A stretch of DNA of 64,000 nt from contig NZ_BMTT01000002.1 in assembly GCF_014649815.1 (NCBI RefSeq), positions 620,001 through 684,000 of the forward strand, in the 5' to 3' direction. Position 1 is the stretch's first letter; the number at the start of each line of letters is the position of its first letter. The DNA comes from Streptomyces mutabilis (GTDB lineage Bacteria; Actinomycetota; Actinomycetes; Streptomycetales; Streptomycetaceae). The notes under the pieces were generated by a model. The model ran no database searches and was not told where the DNA came from. It was given only the letters and a program-made list of their open reading frames with translations. The position numbers and the translations under genes are program-made. Below, one piece after another: positions 15,505 to 24,264 of the stretch.

Positions 15505-16338
15505 ATGACTGACCGGCCCTTGACGCTCATGGCAGTACACGCCCACCCCGACGACGAGGCCACCGGAACCGGAGGGGTCCTCGCGCGCTACGCGGCGGAA
15601 GGCATCCGCACGGTTCTCGTGACGTGTACCGACGGCGGTTGCGGGGACGGGCCCGGGGGTGTCAAGCCGGGCGATCCCGGGCACGATCCGGCGGCCGTCG
15701 CCGTGATGCGCCGTCAAGAACTCGAGGCGAGTTGCGGCGTCCTGAAGGTCAGCGATCTGGAGATGCTGGACTACGCGGACTCCGGGATGGTGGGCTGGCC
15801 GAGCAACGACGCCCCCGGATCCTTCTGGCGGACACCCGTGGAGGAGGGCGCTGCCCGACTCGCGGAACTCATGCGGCACTACCGGCCCGACGTGGTGGTC
15901 ACCTACGACGAGAACGGCTTCTACGGCCACCCCGACCACATCCAGGCCCACCGCATCACGATGGCGGCGCTGGAGATGACCGCGCTGACACCGAAGGTGT
16001 ACTGGACGACGATGCCCCGCTCGATGATGCAGCGGTTCGGAGAGACCATGCGCGAGTTCGGTGAGGACATGCCGGAGCCGGATCCTGCCGAGGCCGCCGC
16101 GCTGGCCGAGATCGGCCTTCCCGACGATGAGATCACCACATGGGTGGACACCACCGCGTTCAGCGGTCAGAAGTTCGACGCGCTGGCCGCCCACGCCAGT
16201 CAGGGCGAGAACATCTTCTTCCTCAAGATGGGCAAGGAGAGGTTCGGCGAGTTGATGGGCGTGGAGACATTCGTACGTGTCCAGGACGCCACGGGCGCGG
16301 CCGTCCCCGAGAACGATCTCTTCGCCGGACTGCGCTGA
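15505..16338 (+). CDS. PIG-L (LmbE-like) zinc deacetylase / mycothiol-conjugate-amidase-like protein
   Basis: The product is 277 residues from ATG 15505, with AGGAGG-type sequence upstream. It has the family's zinc-binding HAHPDDEATGTGG near the N-terminus and the second metal motif YGHPDHIQAHR near residue 150. VVTYDENGFYGHPDH is characteristic of MshB/Mca-type actinobacterial enzymes that hydrolyse N-acetyl groups or mycothiol S-conjugates. Its length is near Mca/MshB size. There is no signal peptide. The true substrate cannot be decided: detoxification of mycothiol conjugates is a plausible inference. After the TGA the same frame stays open for 33 codons through four 18-bp repeats. Confidence 0.9.
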   Translation: MTDRPLTLMAVHAHPDDEATGTGGVLARYAAEGIRTVLVTCTDGGCGDGPGGVKPGDPGHDPAAVAVMRRQELEASCGVLKVSDLEMLDYADSGMVGWPSNDAPGSFWRTPVEEGAARLAELMRHYRPDVVVTYDENGFYGHPDHIQAHRITMAALEMTALTPKVYWTTMPRSMMQRFGETMREFGEDMPEPDPAEAAALAEIGLPDDEITTWVDTTAFSGQKFDALAAHASQGENIFFLKMGKERFGELMGVETFVRVQDATGAAVPENDLFAGLR

Positions 16339-16368
16339 TCCGCCCGTCCGACCGAGAGTTCACGGGGC

Positions 16369-16440
16369 GTCGGTGGTCTCGGTGATGTCGGTGGTTCCCG
16401 GGATGTCGGTGGCTCCGACGACGTCAGTGGTCTAAGTTGA
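16369..16440 (+). repeat. Four 18-bp iterons upstream of the streptogramin-resistance-like operon
   Basis: GTCGGTGG (GTCAGTGG in the last copy) recurs at 16369, 16387, 16405 and 16423, an exact 18-bp period, and the array ends seven bases before the vgb ATG. The copies lie in the frame of the preceding PIG-L gene and would encode VGGLGD-type hexapeptides if its stop were read through. Confidence 0.85.
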
Positions 16441-16446
16441 CTACTG

Positions 16447-17340
16447 ATGAATGCATTTCGGGAAGTCTCTGCGTCTGTACGGGAGTTGACCGTCAGCGGC
16501 CCGGACGCCGGCCCCTACGCCCTCGCCGAAGGGCCGGACGGCGCCCTCTGGTTCACCCTCGTTCACCAGGGCGCCGTCGCGCGCCGGGACCCGGGCGGCT
16601 GCGGTGTCACCGTCCACCCGGTGGGGGCCGGGCCGACCATCGTCGCGGCGGGGCCCGACGGAGCGGTGTGGTTCACCGAGTACCGGGCGCACCGCATCGG
16701 GCGGATCGCGCCCGACGGCTCCTACTCGTCCTTCGCGCCGCCGACGCCGGAGGGCGGGCCGTTCGGGATCGTCGCCGGGCCGGACGGCGCGATGTGGTTC
16801 ACGCTGTCCGCCGCCGACCGGATCGGCCGCGTCACCATGGACGGCGAGATCACCGAGTACCCGGCGCCCGGCGACTTTCCGTCCGCCATCACGGCGGGGC
16901 CGGACGGGGCCCTGTGGACGACCCTCAACCAGCACAACGCGATCGGGCGGATCGGCACCGACGGGACCGGCACCGTCCACGCCCTGCCGACCGGGGGCGC
17001 GGCGCCGGTCGGTATCGCGGCGGGGCCGGACGGCGCGCTGTGGTTCACGGAGATCGGGGCCGGGCGGATCGGCCGGATCACCGTGGACGGCGAGATCACC
17101 GAGTACCCGCTGCCCGACCCGGCGTGCCGGCCGCACGCCGTTACCGCCGGGCCCGACGGGGCGATGTGGTTCACCGAGTGGGGCAGTGGCCGGGTCGGCC
17201 GGATCACCGTCGACGGGCGCGTCACCTCGTACGCGCTGTCCCGCCCCGACAGCGAACCGCACGGCATCGCCCCGCACGACGGCGCGCTGTGGTGCGCCCT
17301 GGAAACCGGCTCCCTGGCCCGGATCGAGGTGCCCGTATGA
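16447..17340 (+). CDS. vgb: Virginiamycin B lyase (streptogramin B lyase)-like protein
   Basis: The product is 297 residues, the usual Vgb length. It is a seven-bladed propeller: the repeat GPDGAxWFTE...RIGRI occurs about six or seven times (for example [20 protein letters not shown] and [18 protein letters not shown]). Late segments [20 protein letters not shown] and [14 protein letters not shown] retain histidine and glutamate residues in positions where characterised Vgb enzymes place catalytic and magnesium-binding residues. Such enzymes linearise type B streptogramins by cleaving the ester bond. ATG 16447 lacks a clear ribosome-binding site. It overlaps the acetyltransferase gene by ATGA. 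Distant Vgb-like propellers exist with other roles, so resistance should be tested. Confidence 0.85.
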   Translation: MNAFREVSASVRELTVSGPDAGPYALAEGPDGALWFTLVHQGAVARRDPGGCGVTVHPVGAGPTIVAAGPDGAVWFTEYRAHRIGRIAPDGSYSSFAPPTPEGGPFGIVAGPDGAMWFTLSAADRIGRVTMDGEITEYPAPGDFPSAITAGPDGALWTTLNQHNAIGRIGTDGTGTVHALPTGGAAPVGIAAGPDGALWFTEIGAGRIGRITVDGEITEYPLPDPACRPHAVTAGPDGAMWFTEWGSGRVGRITVDGRVTSYALSRPDSEPHGIAPHDGALWCALETGSLARIEVPV

Positions 17341-18065
17341 CCGACCCCGGAACCGACCCCGGCCACCGTCCCGGAAGCGACGCCGAGGCCGTCCCGGACC
17401 CCGGCGTGCTGCATCCGCTCGCGCAGCACCCGAGAGTCGTCCTGCTCAAGCCGCTCGTCACCGACGAACGCATCCAGGTCGGCGACTTCACGTACTACGA
17501 CGACCCCGATGACGCCACCGCGTTCGAGACCCGCAACGTGCTCTACGCGTACGGGCCGGAGAAGCTCGTCATCGGCAAGTACTGCGCGATCGCCTCCGGC
17601 ACCCGGTTCCTGATGGCCGGGGCCGAGCACCCCACGATGGGCGTCTCCACCTTCCCGTTCACCATGTTCGGCGGTGCCTGGGCCAAGGCCACGCTCGACC
17701 TGATCACCGGCATGCCGAGCCGTGGCGACACGGTCGTCGGCAACGACGTGTGGTTCGGCCACGGCGTCACCGTCATGCCCGGCGTACGGATCGGCGACGG
17801 GGCGATCGTGGCCGCCGGTGCGGTGGTCACGGGTGACGTGCCGCCGTACACGATCGTCGGCGGCAATCCGGCGCGGCCCATCCGCACCCGGTACGACGCC
17901 GACGACGTCGCCCGGCTGCAGCGGGCCGCGTGGTGGGACTGGCCGGTCGAGATGGTCACCCGCCATGTCCGCACGATCATGTCCGGCAGCCCTGCCGACA
18001 TCGAGTCCGTCGCGATGACCGCCGCGACGGAGAAGACGAAGAAGGCGAAGGAGGACCTCGGTTGA
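17337..18065 (+). CDS. vat: Vat-family streptogramin A O-acetyltransferase-like protein
   Basis: The product is 242 residues from ATG 17337, overlapping vgb by four bases. It is a left-handed beta-helix xenobiotic acetyltransferase. Features are [40 protein letters not shown] with the catalytic histidine region, [10 protein letters not shown], the hexapeptide repeats around [20 protein letters not shown], and [20 protein letters not shown]. Vat enzymes acetylate type A streptogramins using acetyl-CoA; relatives acetylate chloramphenicol. Pairing with vgb predicts resistance to both components of the mixed antibiotic. A C-terminal Lys/Glu-rich tail of about 20 residues is extra relative to typical Vat proteins. 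Confidence 0.88.
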   Translation: MTDPGTDPGHRPGSDAEAVPDPGVLHPLAQHPRVVLLKPLVTDERIQVGDFTYYDDPDDATAFETRNVLYAYGPEKLVIGKYCAIASGTRFLMAGAEHPTMGVSTFPFTMFGGAWAKATLDLITGMPSRGDTVVGNDVWFGHGVTVMPGVRIGDGAIVAAGAVVTGDVPPYTIVGGNPARPIRTRYDADDVARLQRAAWWDWPVEMVTRHVRTIMSGSPADIESVAMTAATEKTKKAKEDLG

Positions 18066-18763
18066 CCGACCGGAAGAGTTCCGTAACGACCTCCGGCTCC
18101 CTCTCCCACGACGCCGGGGACGAGTTCGACCGGCAGGTCCGGACGCTCACCTCGCTCGGCTACCCGGCGCTCGCCGGCCGCACCCCCGAGCAGTTCGCCG
18201 AGTTGGCGGCGCCGCTGCGCGCCGAGGCCGTGGAGCGGGCGGGCGCCGCGGCGGGCACCCCGTACGATCCGGCCGCGAACGGCCGGGTGCCGTTCGTCCT
18301 CGTCGTCACCCGCGAGCTCGCGCCCATCGAACGGACCGTGCCGCTGACCAGCCTCCACGGCGGCGAACTGCCCGGCTTCGTCGACCGCAGCTTCGAGCCG
18401 GGCTCCCTGGAACGTTTCGTCGCCACCGAGGAGGCCGAGCCGCCCGGCGGGGACGGTGTCCACCTGCTGTTCGACATCGAGCGCGGGGAGGAGTTCTGCG
18501 GGGCCGTACCGAACGACGCGATGGCCGCACTCGCCGGACGGGGCCGCACCCTGCTCACCATCGAGGAGGGCATCGCGCTGATGACGCACCACCCGCAGAT
18601 CCTGGTGAAGAACAAGTGCTTCTCGCTCGGCGGGTCGCGGTCCGGTGACCGGCGGGTCCCGGCGATCTGGATCAGCCGGAAGGCCCCGAAGCTCGGCTGG
18701 TGCTGGGCCGGGAACCCGCACACCTGGCTCGGTATGGCGTCCGCGGGCGCCCGCCACGCCTGA
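18062..18763 (+). CDS. DUF5701 family protein
   Basis: The product is 233 residues from TTG 18062, which overlaps the vat stop as TTGA. This start was chosen because it continues the chain of 4-bp overlaps. The body has [60 protein letters not shown] and [20 protein letters not shown]. These are typical of DUF5701, a soluble actinobacterial family with no known activity. Its position as third gene of a vgb-vat unit suggests, but does not prove, a link to antibiotic resistance. No cofactor motif is recognised. Confidence 0.8.
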   Translation: MTDRKSSVTTSGSLSHDAGDEFDRQVRTLTSLGYPALAGRTPEQFAELAAPLRAEAVERAGAAAGTPYDPAANGRVPFVLVVTRELAPIERTVPLTSLHGGELPGFVDRSFEPGSLERFVATEEAEPPGGDGVHLLFDIERGEEFCGAVPNDAMAALAGRGRTLLTIEEGIALMTHHPQILVKNKCFSLGGSRSGDRRVPAIWISRKAPKLGWCWAGNPHTWLGMASAGARHA

Positions 18764-18780
18764 GAAGCACTCCCCTCACC

Positions 18781-19869
18781 TCACCCGGCCGGAGCCGCGG
18801 TGGCCGGGTCGTGCTCCTGGTAGCGCAGCAGCAGCATCGCCGCGTCGTCGTGGTGCGGTCCGGCCGCGTGCCGTACCAGGTCCTCGCGCAGGGCGTCCAG
18901 CGCGCGGTGGACGTCGGGGTCCTCAAGGAGGTGGGCGCGCTCCGCGAGCGGGTAGAAGCCGCCCTCCTCGTCCCGGGCCTCCGTGACACCGTCGGTGTAG
19001 AGGAGCAGCTGGTCGCCGGGGGTGAAGGGGACGGGGAAGGGCCCCGGGCCGGGGCCGCCGTGGGCGGACAGGCCCAGCGGGAGGGCGTATGCGGGCGGTT
19101 CGGGGAAGTCGGCGGTGCCGTCGGGGCGGACGATCATCGGGGCCGGGTGGCCGTAGTTGAGGAGGACGACCTGGTGGTCGAGGCCGATCTCGGCGAGGAT
19201 CGCGGTCACGAACTTCTCGTCCTCCAACTCCCGGGCGACGCTGCGTTCCAGCCGCTCGCCGAGCTTGACCAGGTCCTTCTCGTCGTACGCCGCCTCCCGG
19301 AAGGCGCCGAGGACCCGCGCCGCCGTCTCCACCGCCCCCAGGCCCTTGCCCTGCACGTCGCCCACGATCACCCGGACGCCGTGCGGGGAGGCCACCACCT
19401 CGTACAGGTCGCCGCCGATACGGGCCTCGGCGAGTGCGGAGGTGTACGAGACGGCCGCGTGCAACGGGCCCGCGGTCAGCGGCACCGGGCGCAGCAGCAC
19501 CCGCTGGGCCGCCTCCGCGATCGACCGCACGCTGGCCAGCTCCGCCTCCCGGCTCGTGCGCATCACGGCCGCCGCGATGCCGACGCCGGTGACGCCGGCC
19601 ACCGACACCATGGCGGTGTAGCCGCGGGGCCGGTCGAAGAGCCCGTTGTACATGCCGAGGCCCAAGCAGAGGAGCAGCGCGACCAGCCCGATCACCGCCG
19701 TGCGCCGCCAGCCGCCGACCAGACCGGCGAACGCCGGTCCCAGTGACACCAGCGGCAGCAGCCCCACGTCCGGGCCGGCCGTGAGGTCGACGACGGCGAC
19801 CACCGTCATGGCCGCCACGGGCATCCAGGCCAGCATCGTGGAACTGGACGGCGACTTCTTCACGGTCAT
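18781..19869 (-). CDS. PP2C/SpoIIE-type serine phosphatase with N-terminal membrane helices
   Basis: The product is 362 residues. Residues 12-105 contain about four transmembrane helices (LAWMPVAAMTVVAVVDL, LVALLLCLGLGMYNGL). From about residue 120 there is a SpoIIE catalytic domain with EARIGGDLYEVV, VRVIVGDVQGKG, GDQLLLYTDGVTEARD and the terminal HHDDAAMLLL, which supply the metal-binding aspartates. Such Streptomyces phosphatases dephosphorylate anti-sigma-factor antagonists (STAS proteins) and so switch alternative sigma factors. A STAS gene and an HATPase gene occur 40 kb away in this window, but a functional link is not implied. It is convergent with the vgb-vat-DUF5701 operon, with 17 bases between stops. 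Confidence 0.9.
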   Translation of the reverse strand: MTVKKSPSSSTMLAWMPVAAMTVVAVVDLTAGPDVGLLPLVSLGPAFAGLVGGWRRTAVIGLVALLLCLGLGMYNGLFDRPRGYTAMVSVAGVTGVGIAAAVMRTSREAELASVRSIAEAAQRVLLRPVPLTAGPLHAAVSYTSALAEARIGGDLYEVVASPHGVRVIVGDVQGKGLGAVETAARVLGAFREAAYDEKDLVKLGERLERSVARELEDEKFVTAILAEIGLDHQVVLLNYGHPAPMIVRPDGTADFPEPPAYALPLGLSAHGGPGPGPFPVPFTPGDQLLLYTDGVTEARDEEGGFYPLAERAHLLEDPDVHRALDALREDLVRHAAGPHHDDAAMLLLRYQEHDPATAAPAG

Positions 19870-20040
19870 GACTACTCCGGTGTCGCAGCGCTCAAGAGCC
19901 GCCCTGTCCTGTTCTCAGGCGTCCCTCCCCAGTCTCTTAGCCTATGCATGGGTTTGATTCCGCAGGAGTCACCGAGCGGTCCTTGACCCAATCGAGGCCG
20001 AGAGCCGGACGGGCCCCGCGGATCGCGACGGTCCCGCGGA

Positions 20041-21255
20041 TCACGCCGCCTCCGGCACCCGCCTCGGCAGCAGCCCTCCGTCGCCCGCGTCCCTTCGGCT
20101 CGCCACGGTCAGCGCGAGCGTCACCGCGAGGGAGACGACGGCCATCGCGCTCATCGCCGTGGCCGGGGAGGTGAACTGGGCCACCGTGCCCGCCAGGGAC
20201 GCGGCGAGGCCCTGCGCCGTGAGCATCCCGGCGGAGTGCAGGCCGAGGGCGTGCCCGGTCAGCTCGTCCGGCGTGAGGGTGACCAGGCGCTCCTGCTGCA
20301 CAAGGCTCGCGCCGAAGCCGACGGAGGCCAGGGCGACCAGTACGGCTGTCAGCGGCAGCGGCGGGCGCAGGAAGAGAGCGAGGTACGGCGCGGCCAGCAG
20401 CACCAGCAGCGGAACGCCCAGGCGCGGACGCAGCCGGGCCGGCAGCAGGCGGCCCACCGTCACGTCCCCGGCCAGCATGCCCAGCGCGGCGCAGGCGAAC
20501 AACGTGCCCGCGGCGCGGGGGTCGTAGGAGACGTACAGGGACTCGCAGCCGACGACGAGGCCGTTGGGGATCCACAGCGCCAGGTAGACGTGGCGGCGCG
20601 GACGGGCGGACCACAGCAGGGAGTTGGCGCGCCAGGTGGCGGTCACGGAGGGGCGGCCGGCGGCCCGGGGCGGGCGGCGGGTCAGCAGGAGGGCGAGGCC
20701 GGCCGCCGCACCGTACAGCCCGGCCGCGAGCAGCAGGCACAGGCGCGGCGACAGCAGCGTCACCAGGACGCCGCCGGCCGCGTAGCCGGTGATCTGCGTG
20801 ACGCCGCTCATCATGTTGAAGAGCGAACGCCCCGCCAGGTACCCGACCTTGGTGAGGATCTCGTTGAGCAGGCCCCAGCGGACCCCGCCGCCGAGGGAGG
20901 CGATCAGGCCCTCGCTGAGGACGACGGCGAGCATCGCCCAGACCGGCAGGCCGGGCAGCGCGAGGGCCGCGGTGGCGGCGGCGAAGGCCAGCGAGAGGCC
21001 CGCCAGCGTCGCCCGCGGTGGCAGCCGGTCCGCACCGGAGAGGAAGAGCGTGGCGCCCAGGACCTGGGCGAGCGCCGGGCCGAACATGCTCAGCGCGGAC
21101 AGCAGCGGCGAGTCGGTCGCCCGGAACACGAGCGTGCCGAGCGCCAGTCCGCTCACCGTCCGGGCGGCGATGTCGGCGGAGGTGGAGAGGAACAGGGGGC
21201 TGAACTCGGGGGTCCTGAACAGGTCCGCGTAGTTCTTGCGGGGCGTGACCGGCAT
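20041..21255 (-). CDS. MFS transporter, probable drug or metabolite exporter
   Basis: The product is 404 residues with about 12 hydrophobic segments, including LGATLFLSGADRLPPRATLA, a loop resembling the MFS motif between helices 2 and 3, and MMSGVTQITGYAAGGVLVTL. There is no ATP-binding or substrate-binding domain. It is divergent from an ArsR-type regulator gene, with a dyad between them, the usual layout of a regulator and the exporter it controls. The substrate cannot be inferred. Confidence 0.85.
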   Translation of the reverse strand: MPVTPRKNYADLFRTPEFSPLFLSTSADIAARTVSGLALGTLVFRATDSPLLSALSMFGPALAQVLGATLFLSGADRLPPRATLAGLSLAFAAATAALALPGLPVWAMLAVVLSEGLIASLGGGVRWGLLNEILTKVGYLAGRSLFNMMSGVTQITGYAAGGVLVTLLSPRLCLLLAAGLYGAAAGLALLLTRRPPRAAGRPSVTATWRANSLLWSARPRRHVYLALWIPNGLVVGCESLYVSYDPRAAGTLFACAALGMLAGDVTVGRLLPARLRPRLGVPLLVLLAAPYLALFLRPPLPLTAVLVALASVGFGASLVQQERLVTLTPDELTGHALGLHSAGMLTAQGLAASLAGTVAQFTSPATAMSAMAVVSLAVTLALTVASRRDAGDGGLLPRRVPEAA

Positions 21256-21293
21256 GCGGGGAGTCTCGGGCGGACCGGCGGTCGGCCGTTATC

Positions 21294-21313
21294 GTTTCGC
21301 GTGGAGGCGAAAC
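21294..21313. promoter_or_regulatory. Predicted operator between the MFS and ArsR-type genes
   Basis: GTTTCGC (21294-21300) and GCGAAAC (21307-21313) are exact inverted repeats with a 6-bp spacer, centred in the 82-bp gap between the divergent starts. This placement suits a winged-helix repressor dimer. Confidence 0.55.
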
Positions 21314-21337
21314 TTCACGGGGGACTGGGCGGACCGC

Positions 21338-22336
21338 ATGGGCTGGTGGCAGATCAACGCCGACACGCTCGCCCGCAGCCGCTTCGTCGTCTCCCCGCTC
21401 GCCGAGACCTTCGCGTGCCTGAAGCTGCTGCACGCCGGTGTGGCCGCGCACCCCGGCGAACGCGCCTGGCTCGACACCCACCTGCCCGCGCACCGGCGTC
21501 GGCTCGCGGACGACCCCGTGACCGCGCTGCTCGTCCGTTCGGGCCTCGGCCGGGAGTGGATCGCCGACTTCCTCACCCCTGCGCCGGGCGAGGGCGAGAG
21601 CTTCGAGGAGGGCGTCGCGCGGATCCGGGCGACCCGCCCCGACGAGGCCCGCGCCGACCTCGCGGTCTGCCTCGGGCGCCGGCTCCCCGCCGCCCTGGAC
21701 CGCGACGACCTGCCCGAGCGGGCCGCCGCGCTGCTGGAGGACGTCTGGGCGGGGGCGGTACGGCCGGACTGGGACCGGCGCCGTCGTGTCCTGGAGGCCG
21801 ATGTCGTCGCGCGGACCGCGCAGGTGAGCCGGGGCGGCTGGGCTGCGGTGCTGGACGCCCTGCGGCCCGGCACCCGCTGGCTCGGCGACAGCCGGCTCCA
21901 GATCAACTCGAACCCCTACCCGCCCCGCGACCTGTCCGGCGCCGAGCTGATCCTCGTCCCCGTCACTGCGCAGCGGCACGGCTGGGTGGCGTGGGAGGAG
22001 CCCGAGCGGTACGCGGTGGTCTACCCGTGCACGGGTGCCCTCGCGGACGACGGTGCCCGGCGCCCGCCCGCCGCCCTCGGCGCGCTGCTCGGACCGGCCC
22101 GCGCGGGCGTGCTCACGCTGCTCGGCTCCCCCATGAGCACCAGCCAGCTGGTCGGGGTGACCGGGCAGGGGCTCGGGTCGGTCGGGCGCCACCTGCGGGT
22201 GCTGCTCGACGCGGGGCTGGTGGAGCGGCGGCGGGCGGGCCGGTCGGTGCTGTACTCGCGGACGGCGGCCGGGGAGGTGCTCGTCGAGGCGGGCGGAGGG
22301 GCGGCGGACGAGGGGTGTGACATGTCGCGGGGCTAG
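21338..22336 (+). CDS. ArsR-family winged-helix regulator with long N-terminal domain
   Basis: The product is 332 residues from ATG 21338 (MGWWQINADTLARSRF); the upstream open frame holds the predicted operator and is not protein-like. Residues 1-240 form the extended N-terminal domain common in Streptomyces (DUF5937-like), with RSRFVVSPLAETFACLKLLH and DSRLQINSNPYPPRDLSGAE. The C-terminal 80 residues are a winged helix-turn-helix: MSTSQLVGVTGQGLGSVGRH as recognition region and AGLVERRRAGRSVLYSRTAA as wing. It probably represses the divergent MFS gene. The inducer is unknown. Confidence 0.85.
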   Translation: MGWWQINADTLARSRFVVSPLAETFACLKLLHAGVAAHPGERAWLDTHLPAHRRRLADDPVTALLVRSGLGREWIADFLTPAPGEGESFEEGVARIRATRPDEARADLAVCLGRRLPAALDRDDLPERAAALLEDVWAGAVRPDWDRRRRVLEADVVARTAQVSRGGWAAVLDALRPGTRWLGDSRLQINSNPYPPRDLSGAELILVPVTAQRHGWVAWEEPERYAVVYPCTGALADDGARRPPAALGALLGPARAGVLTLLGSPMSTSQLVGVTGQGLGSVGRHLRVLLDAGLVERRRAGRSVLYSRTAAGEVLVEAGGGAADEGCDMSRG

Positions 22337-22345
22337 CATCCGCCC

Positions 22346-22867
22346 ATGACGACCTCACAGAACGCGCGCAAGGACGACAGCCTCCCCCTCGACGTCGAGA
22401 TCGGCGCCCTCCAGGGCGGGTCCGCGGACCTCTCCCAGTACACGGGCCGGGTCGTACTGGTGGTCAACGTGGCCTCCAAGTGCGGGCTCACTCCGCAGTA
22501 CTCGGGCCTGGAGCGGCTGCACGAGCGGTACGCGGAGCAGGGCTTCACCGTGCTCGGCGTGCCGTGCAACCAGTTCATGGGCCAGGAGCCGGGCGGTGCC
22601 GACGAGATCGCCGAGTTCTGTTCGGCGACGTACGGCGTCACCTTCCCGATGACCGAGAAGGTGGAGGTCAACGGGGCGGGCCGGCATCCGCTGTACGACC
22701 GGCTCACGGGCTTCGCGGACGCCGAGGGCCACAGCGGTGACGTCCGCTGGAACTTCGAGAAGTTCCTGATCGGGCGGGACGGCAAGGTCGCCGCCCGGTT
22801 CGCGCCGCAGACCGAGCCGGAGGCGGCCGAGGTCGTGGCGGCGGTGGAGGCACGGCTCGCGGACTGA
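22346..22867 (+). CDS. Glutathione peroxidase family protein
   Basis: The product is 173 residues. It contains NVASKCGLTPQYSGLERLHE with cysteine in the peroxidatic position, VLGVPCNQFMGQEPG with the conserved Gln, and VRWNFEKFLIGRDG with the conserved Trp. These complete the Cys-Gln-Trp catalytic triad of thiol peroxidases. Since actinobacteria use mycothiol rather than glutathione, thioredoxin or mycothiol is the likelier reductant (inference). It starts nine bases after the ArsR-type gene, so read-through is possible, though a regulatory link is unproven. Confidence 0.95.
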   Translation: MTTSQNARKDDSLPLDVEIGALQGGSADLSQYTGRVVLVVNVASKCGLTPQYSGLERLHERYAEQGFTVLGVPCNQFMGQEPGGADEIAEFCSATYGVTFPMTEKVEVNGAGRHPLYDRLTGFADAEGHSGDVRWNFEKFLIGRDGKVAARFAPQTEPEAAEVVAAVEARLAD

Positions 22868-22964
22868 GGGCGCGGGTTGGTTGGCCTTGCCCCTGGGGCG
22901 GGCCCGCGCGTCGTCGTCGCCGGGCGGACAGGCCGCCCGGTGACGGAGGCCGGGACTATGAACA

Positions 22965-23005
22965 GAGCCCTCTCGGCAAGGTCGGCGAACTGGTCGAGAG
23001 GGCTC
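22965..23005. terminator. 11-bp bidirectional terminator hairpin
   Basis: GAGCCCTCTCG (22965-22975) pairs perfectly with CGAGAGGGCTC (22995-23005) around a 19-nt loop. It lies between the convergent glutathione peroxidase and DUF397 genes and could serve both. Confidence 0.7.
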
Positions 23006-23037
23006 CGTCGGCGGTGCCGGGGACGGCGCCCGGGCCG

Positions 23038-23229
23038 TTACTCCTTGACCGAGGTCACGAAGGCGTTCCACGCGTCGGCGGGGAACGCCAGGACCGGGCC
23101 CTCGTCGACCTTCGAGTCGCGGACCGCGAGTGCCGCCGTGTCCGGTGACCGGACCTCGACGCACGCGCCGTTCCCTCCGGAGTAGGAGGACTTGGTCCAC
23201 GATTCCTGGGCGCCCTGAAGAATTGCCAT
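23038..23229 (-). CDS. DUF397 domain protein
   Basis: The product is 63 residues from ATG 23229, with CCGGAG as ribosome-binding site. It shows the full DUF397 pattern: SWTKSSYSGGNGACVEV, then VAVRDSK-like (LAVRDSKVDEGPVLAFPADA) and WNAFVTSVK. These small Streptomyces proteins are typically encoded next to XRE/DUF5753 regulators, as here, and some such pairs affect development or antibiotic production. One proposed idea is an antagonist or antitoxin-like role for the small protein. The upstream regulator gene lies 177 bp away on the same strand. Confidence 0.93.
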   Translation of the reverse strand: MAILQGAQESWTKSSYSGGNGACVEVRSPDTAALAVRDSKVDEGPVLAFPADAWNAFVTSVKE

Positions 23230-23406
23230 GTCTGCTCCGGTGGCGAGTTGCTGAGTGCGGTTTACGCCAATGACGCTTGATCTTTGGCGTGATCGACGCT
23301 ACTCGCTGGCCTCACTGAGCGGAGCAGTCATTCACCCGACCGGATGGCATATTCCAGGCGACTCTTCCACAATGACGTATCCGGGGTGTAGCATCCCGCC
23401 GCCTCG

Positions 23407-24264
23407 TCAGCGCGCGTACTCCTTCGCGACGTCCTCGATGCGCTGCCGCGACTGCTCCACGTTCAGGGCCTGCGCCCGCAGGTGCTCGTACATCACCGTG
23501 TACTTCTGCACGTCCTGCGCCTTCTCCAGGTACAGGTCGCTGGTGACGCCCTCGATGTAGACGACGCTGGAGTCGGCGGTGTCGGCGAACTCCAGGATCG
23601 AGTACTGCCCGTTGATGCCGGGGTGGGCTCCGACGTCGAACGGCAGCACCTGCACGGTGATGTGCGGCAGCTGCGACATCTCCGCGACGTGTTCCAGCTG
23701 TTCGCGCATCACCTGTCTGCTGCCCACCACCCGGCGCAGGCACGCCTCGTCGAGGACCACCCACAGCCGCAGCGGGTTGTTCTCCGCGGTGATGCGCTCC
23801 TGGCGCCGTATCCGGACCTGGACCCGTTTCTCGACGTCGGCGACCGGCGTCTCGGGCAGGGCGCCCTGGATGAGCGCCTCGGCGTAGGACCGGGTCTGCA
23901 ACAGGCCGGTGATGATCTGGGGTTCGTAGGTCCGCAGCGACTCCGCGTCGGTCTCAAGGCCGATGTAGACGCTGTACGGGATGTCCCCGAAGGCGTGCCA
24001 CCAGCCCTGCTGGCGCGAGTCCTTCGCCATTTGCATCAGCGAGTCCACGATCCGCTGGTCCTCGACCTCGTACACCCCGCACAGGTCGCGGACGTCGCGC
24101 TGGCTGATGCTGCGCCGGCCGTTCTCCAGGCGGCTGATCTTCGACTGCGAGACTAGCAGTCGCTCCGCCACCTCCTCGGCCGTCATGCCCTTGAGCTCGC
24201 GGAGCCGGCGCAGCTCCTGGCCCAGCCGGCGCCGCCTGACGGTGGGATTGACATTGGACGCCAC
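23407..24264 (-). CDS. XRE-family regulator with C-terminal DUF5753 domain
   Basis: The product is 285 residues from GTG 24264 (MASNVNPTVRRRRLGQELRR), with GGAGG ten bases upstream. In-frame ATG 24291 would add nine residues. Residues 10-65 are a helix-turn-helix: RLRELKGMTAEEVAERLLVS followed by QSKISRLENGRRSISQRD. The rest is DUF5753, with GLETDAESLRTYEPQIITGL, YAEALIQGALPETP, VLDEACLRRVVGSRQVMREQ, HITVQVLPFDVGAHPG and YIEGVTSDLYLEKAQDV. Such proteins pair with DUF397 proteins. Their ligands are unknown. It is probably a transcription factor for itself and nearby genes. Confidence 0.92.
   Translation of the reverse strand: MASNVNPTVRRRRLGQELRRLRELKGMTAEEVAERLLVSQSKISRLENGRRSISQRDVRDLCGVYEVEDQRIVDSLMQMAKDSRQQGWWHAFGDIPYSVYIGLETDAESLRTYEPQIITGLLQTRSYAEALIQGALPETPVADVEKRVQVRIRRQERITAENNPLRLWVVLDEACLRRVVGSRQVMREQLEHVAEMSQLPHITVQVLPFDVGAHPGINGQYSILEFADTADSSVVYIEGVTSDLYLEKAQDVQKYTVMYEHLRAQALNVEQSRQRIEDVAKEYAR

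Noticed and set aside
16369-16440. A small CRISPR array
   Set aside because: An 18-bp period with 8-bp conserved cores is far too short for a repeat-spacer array, and no cas gene is present.
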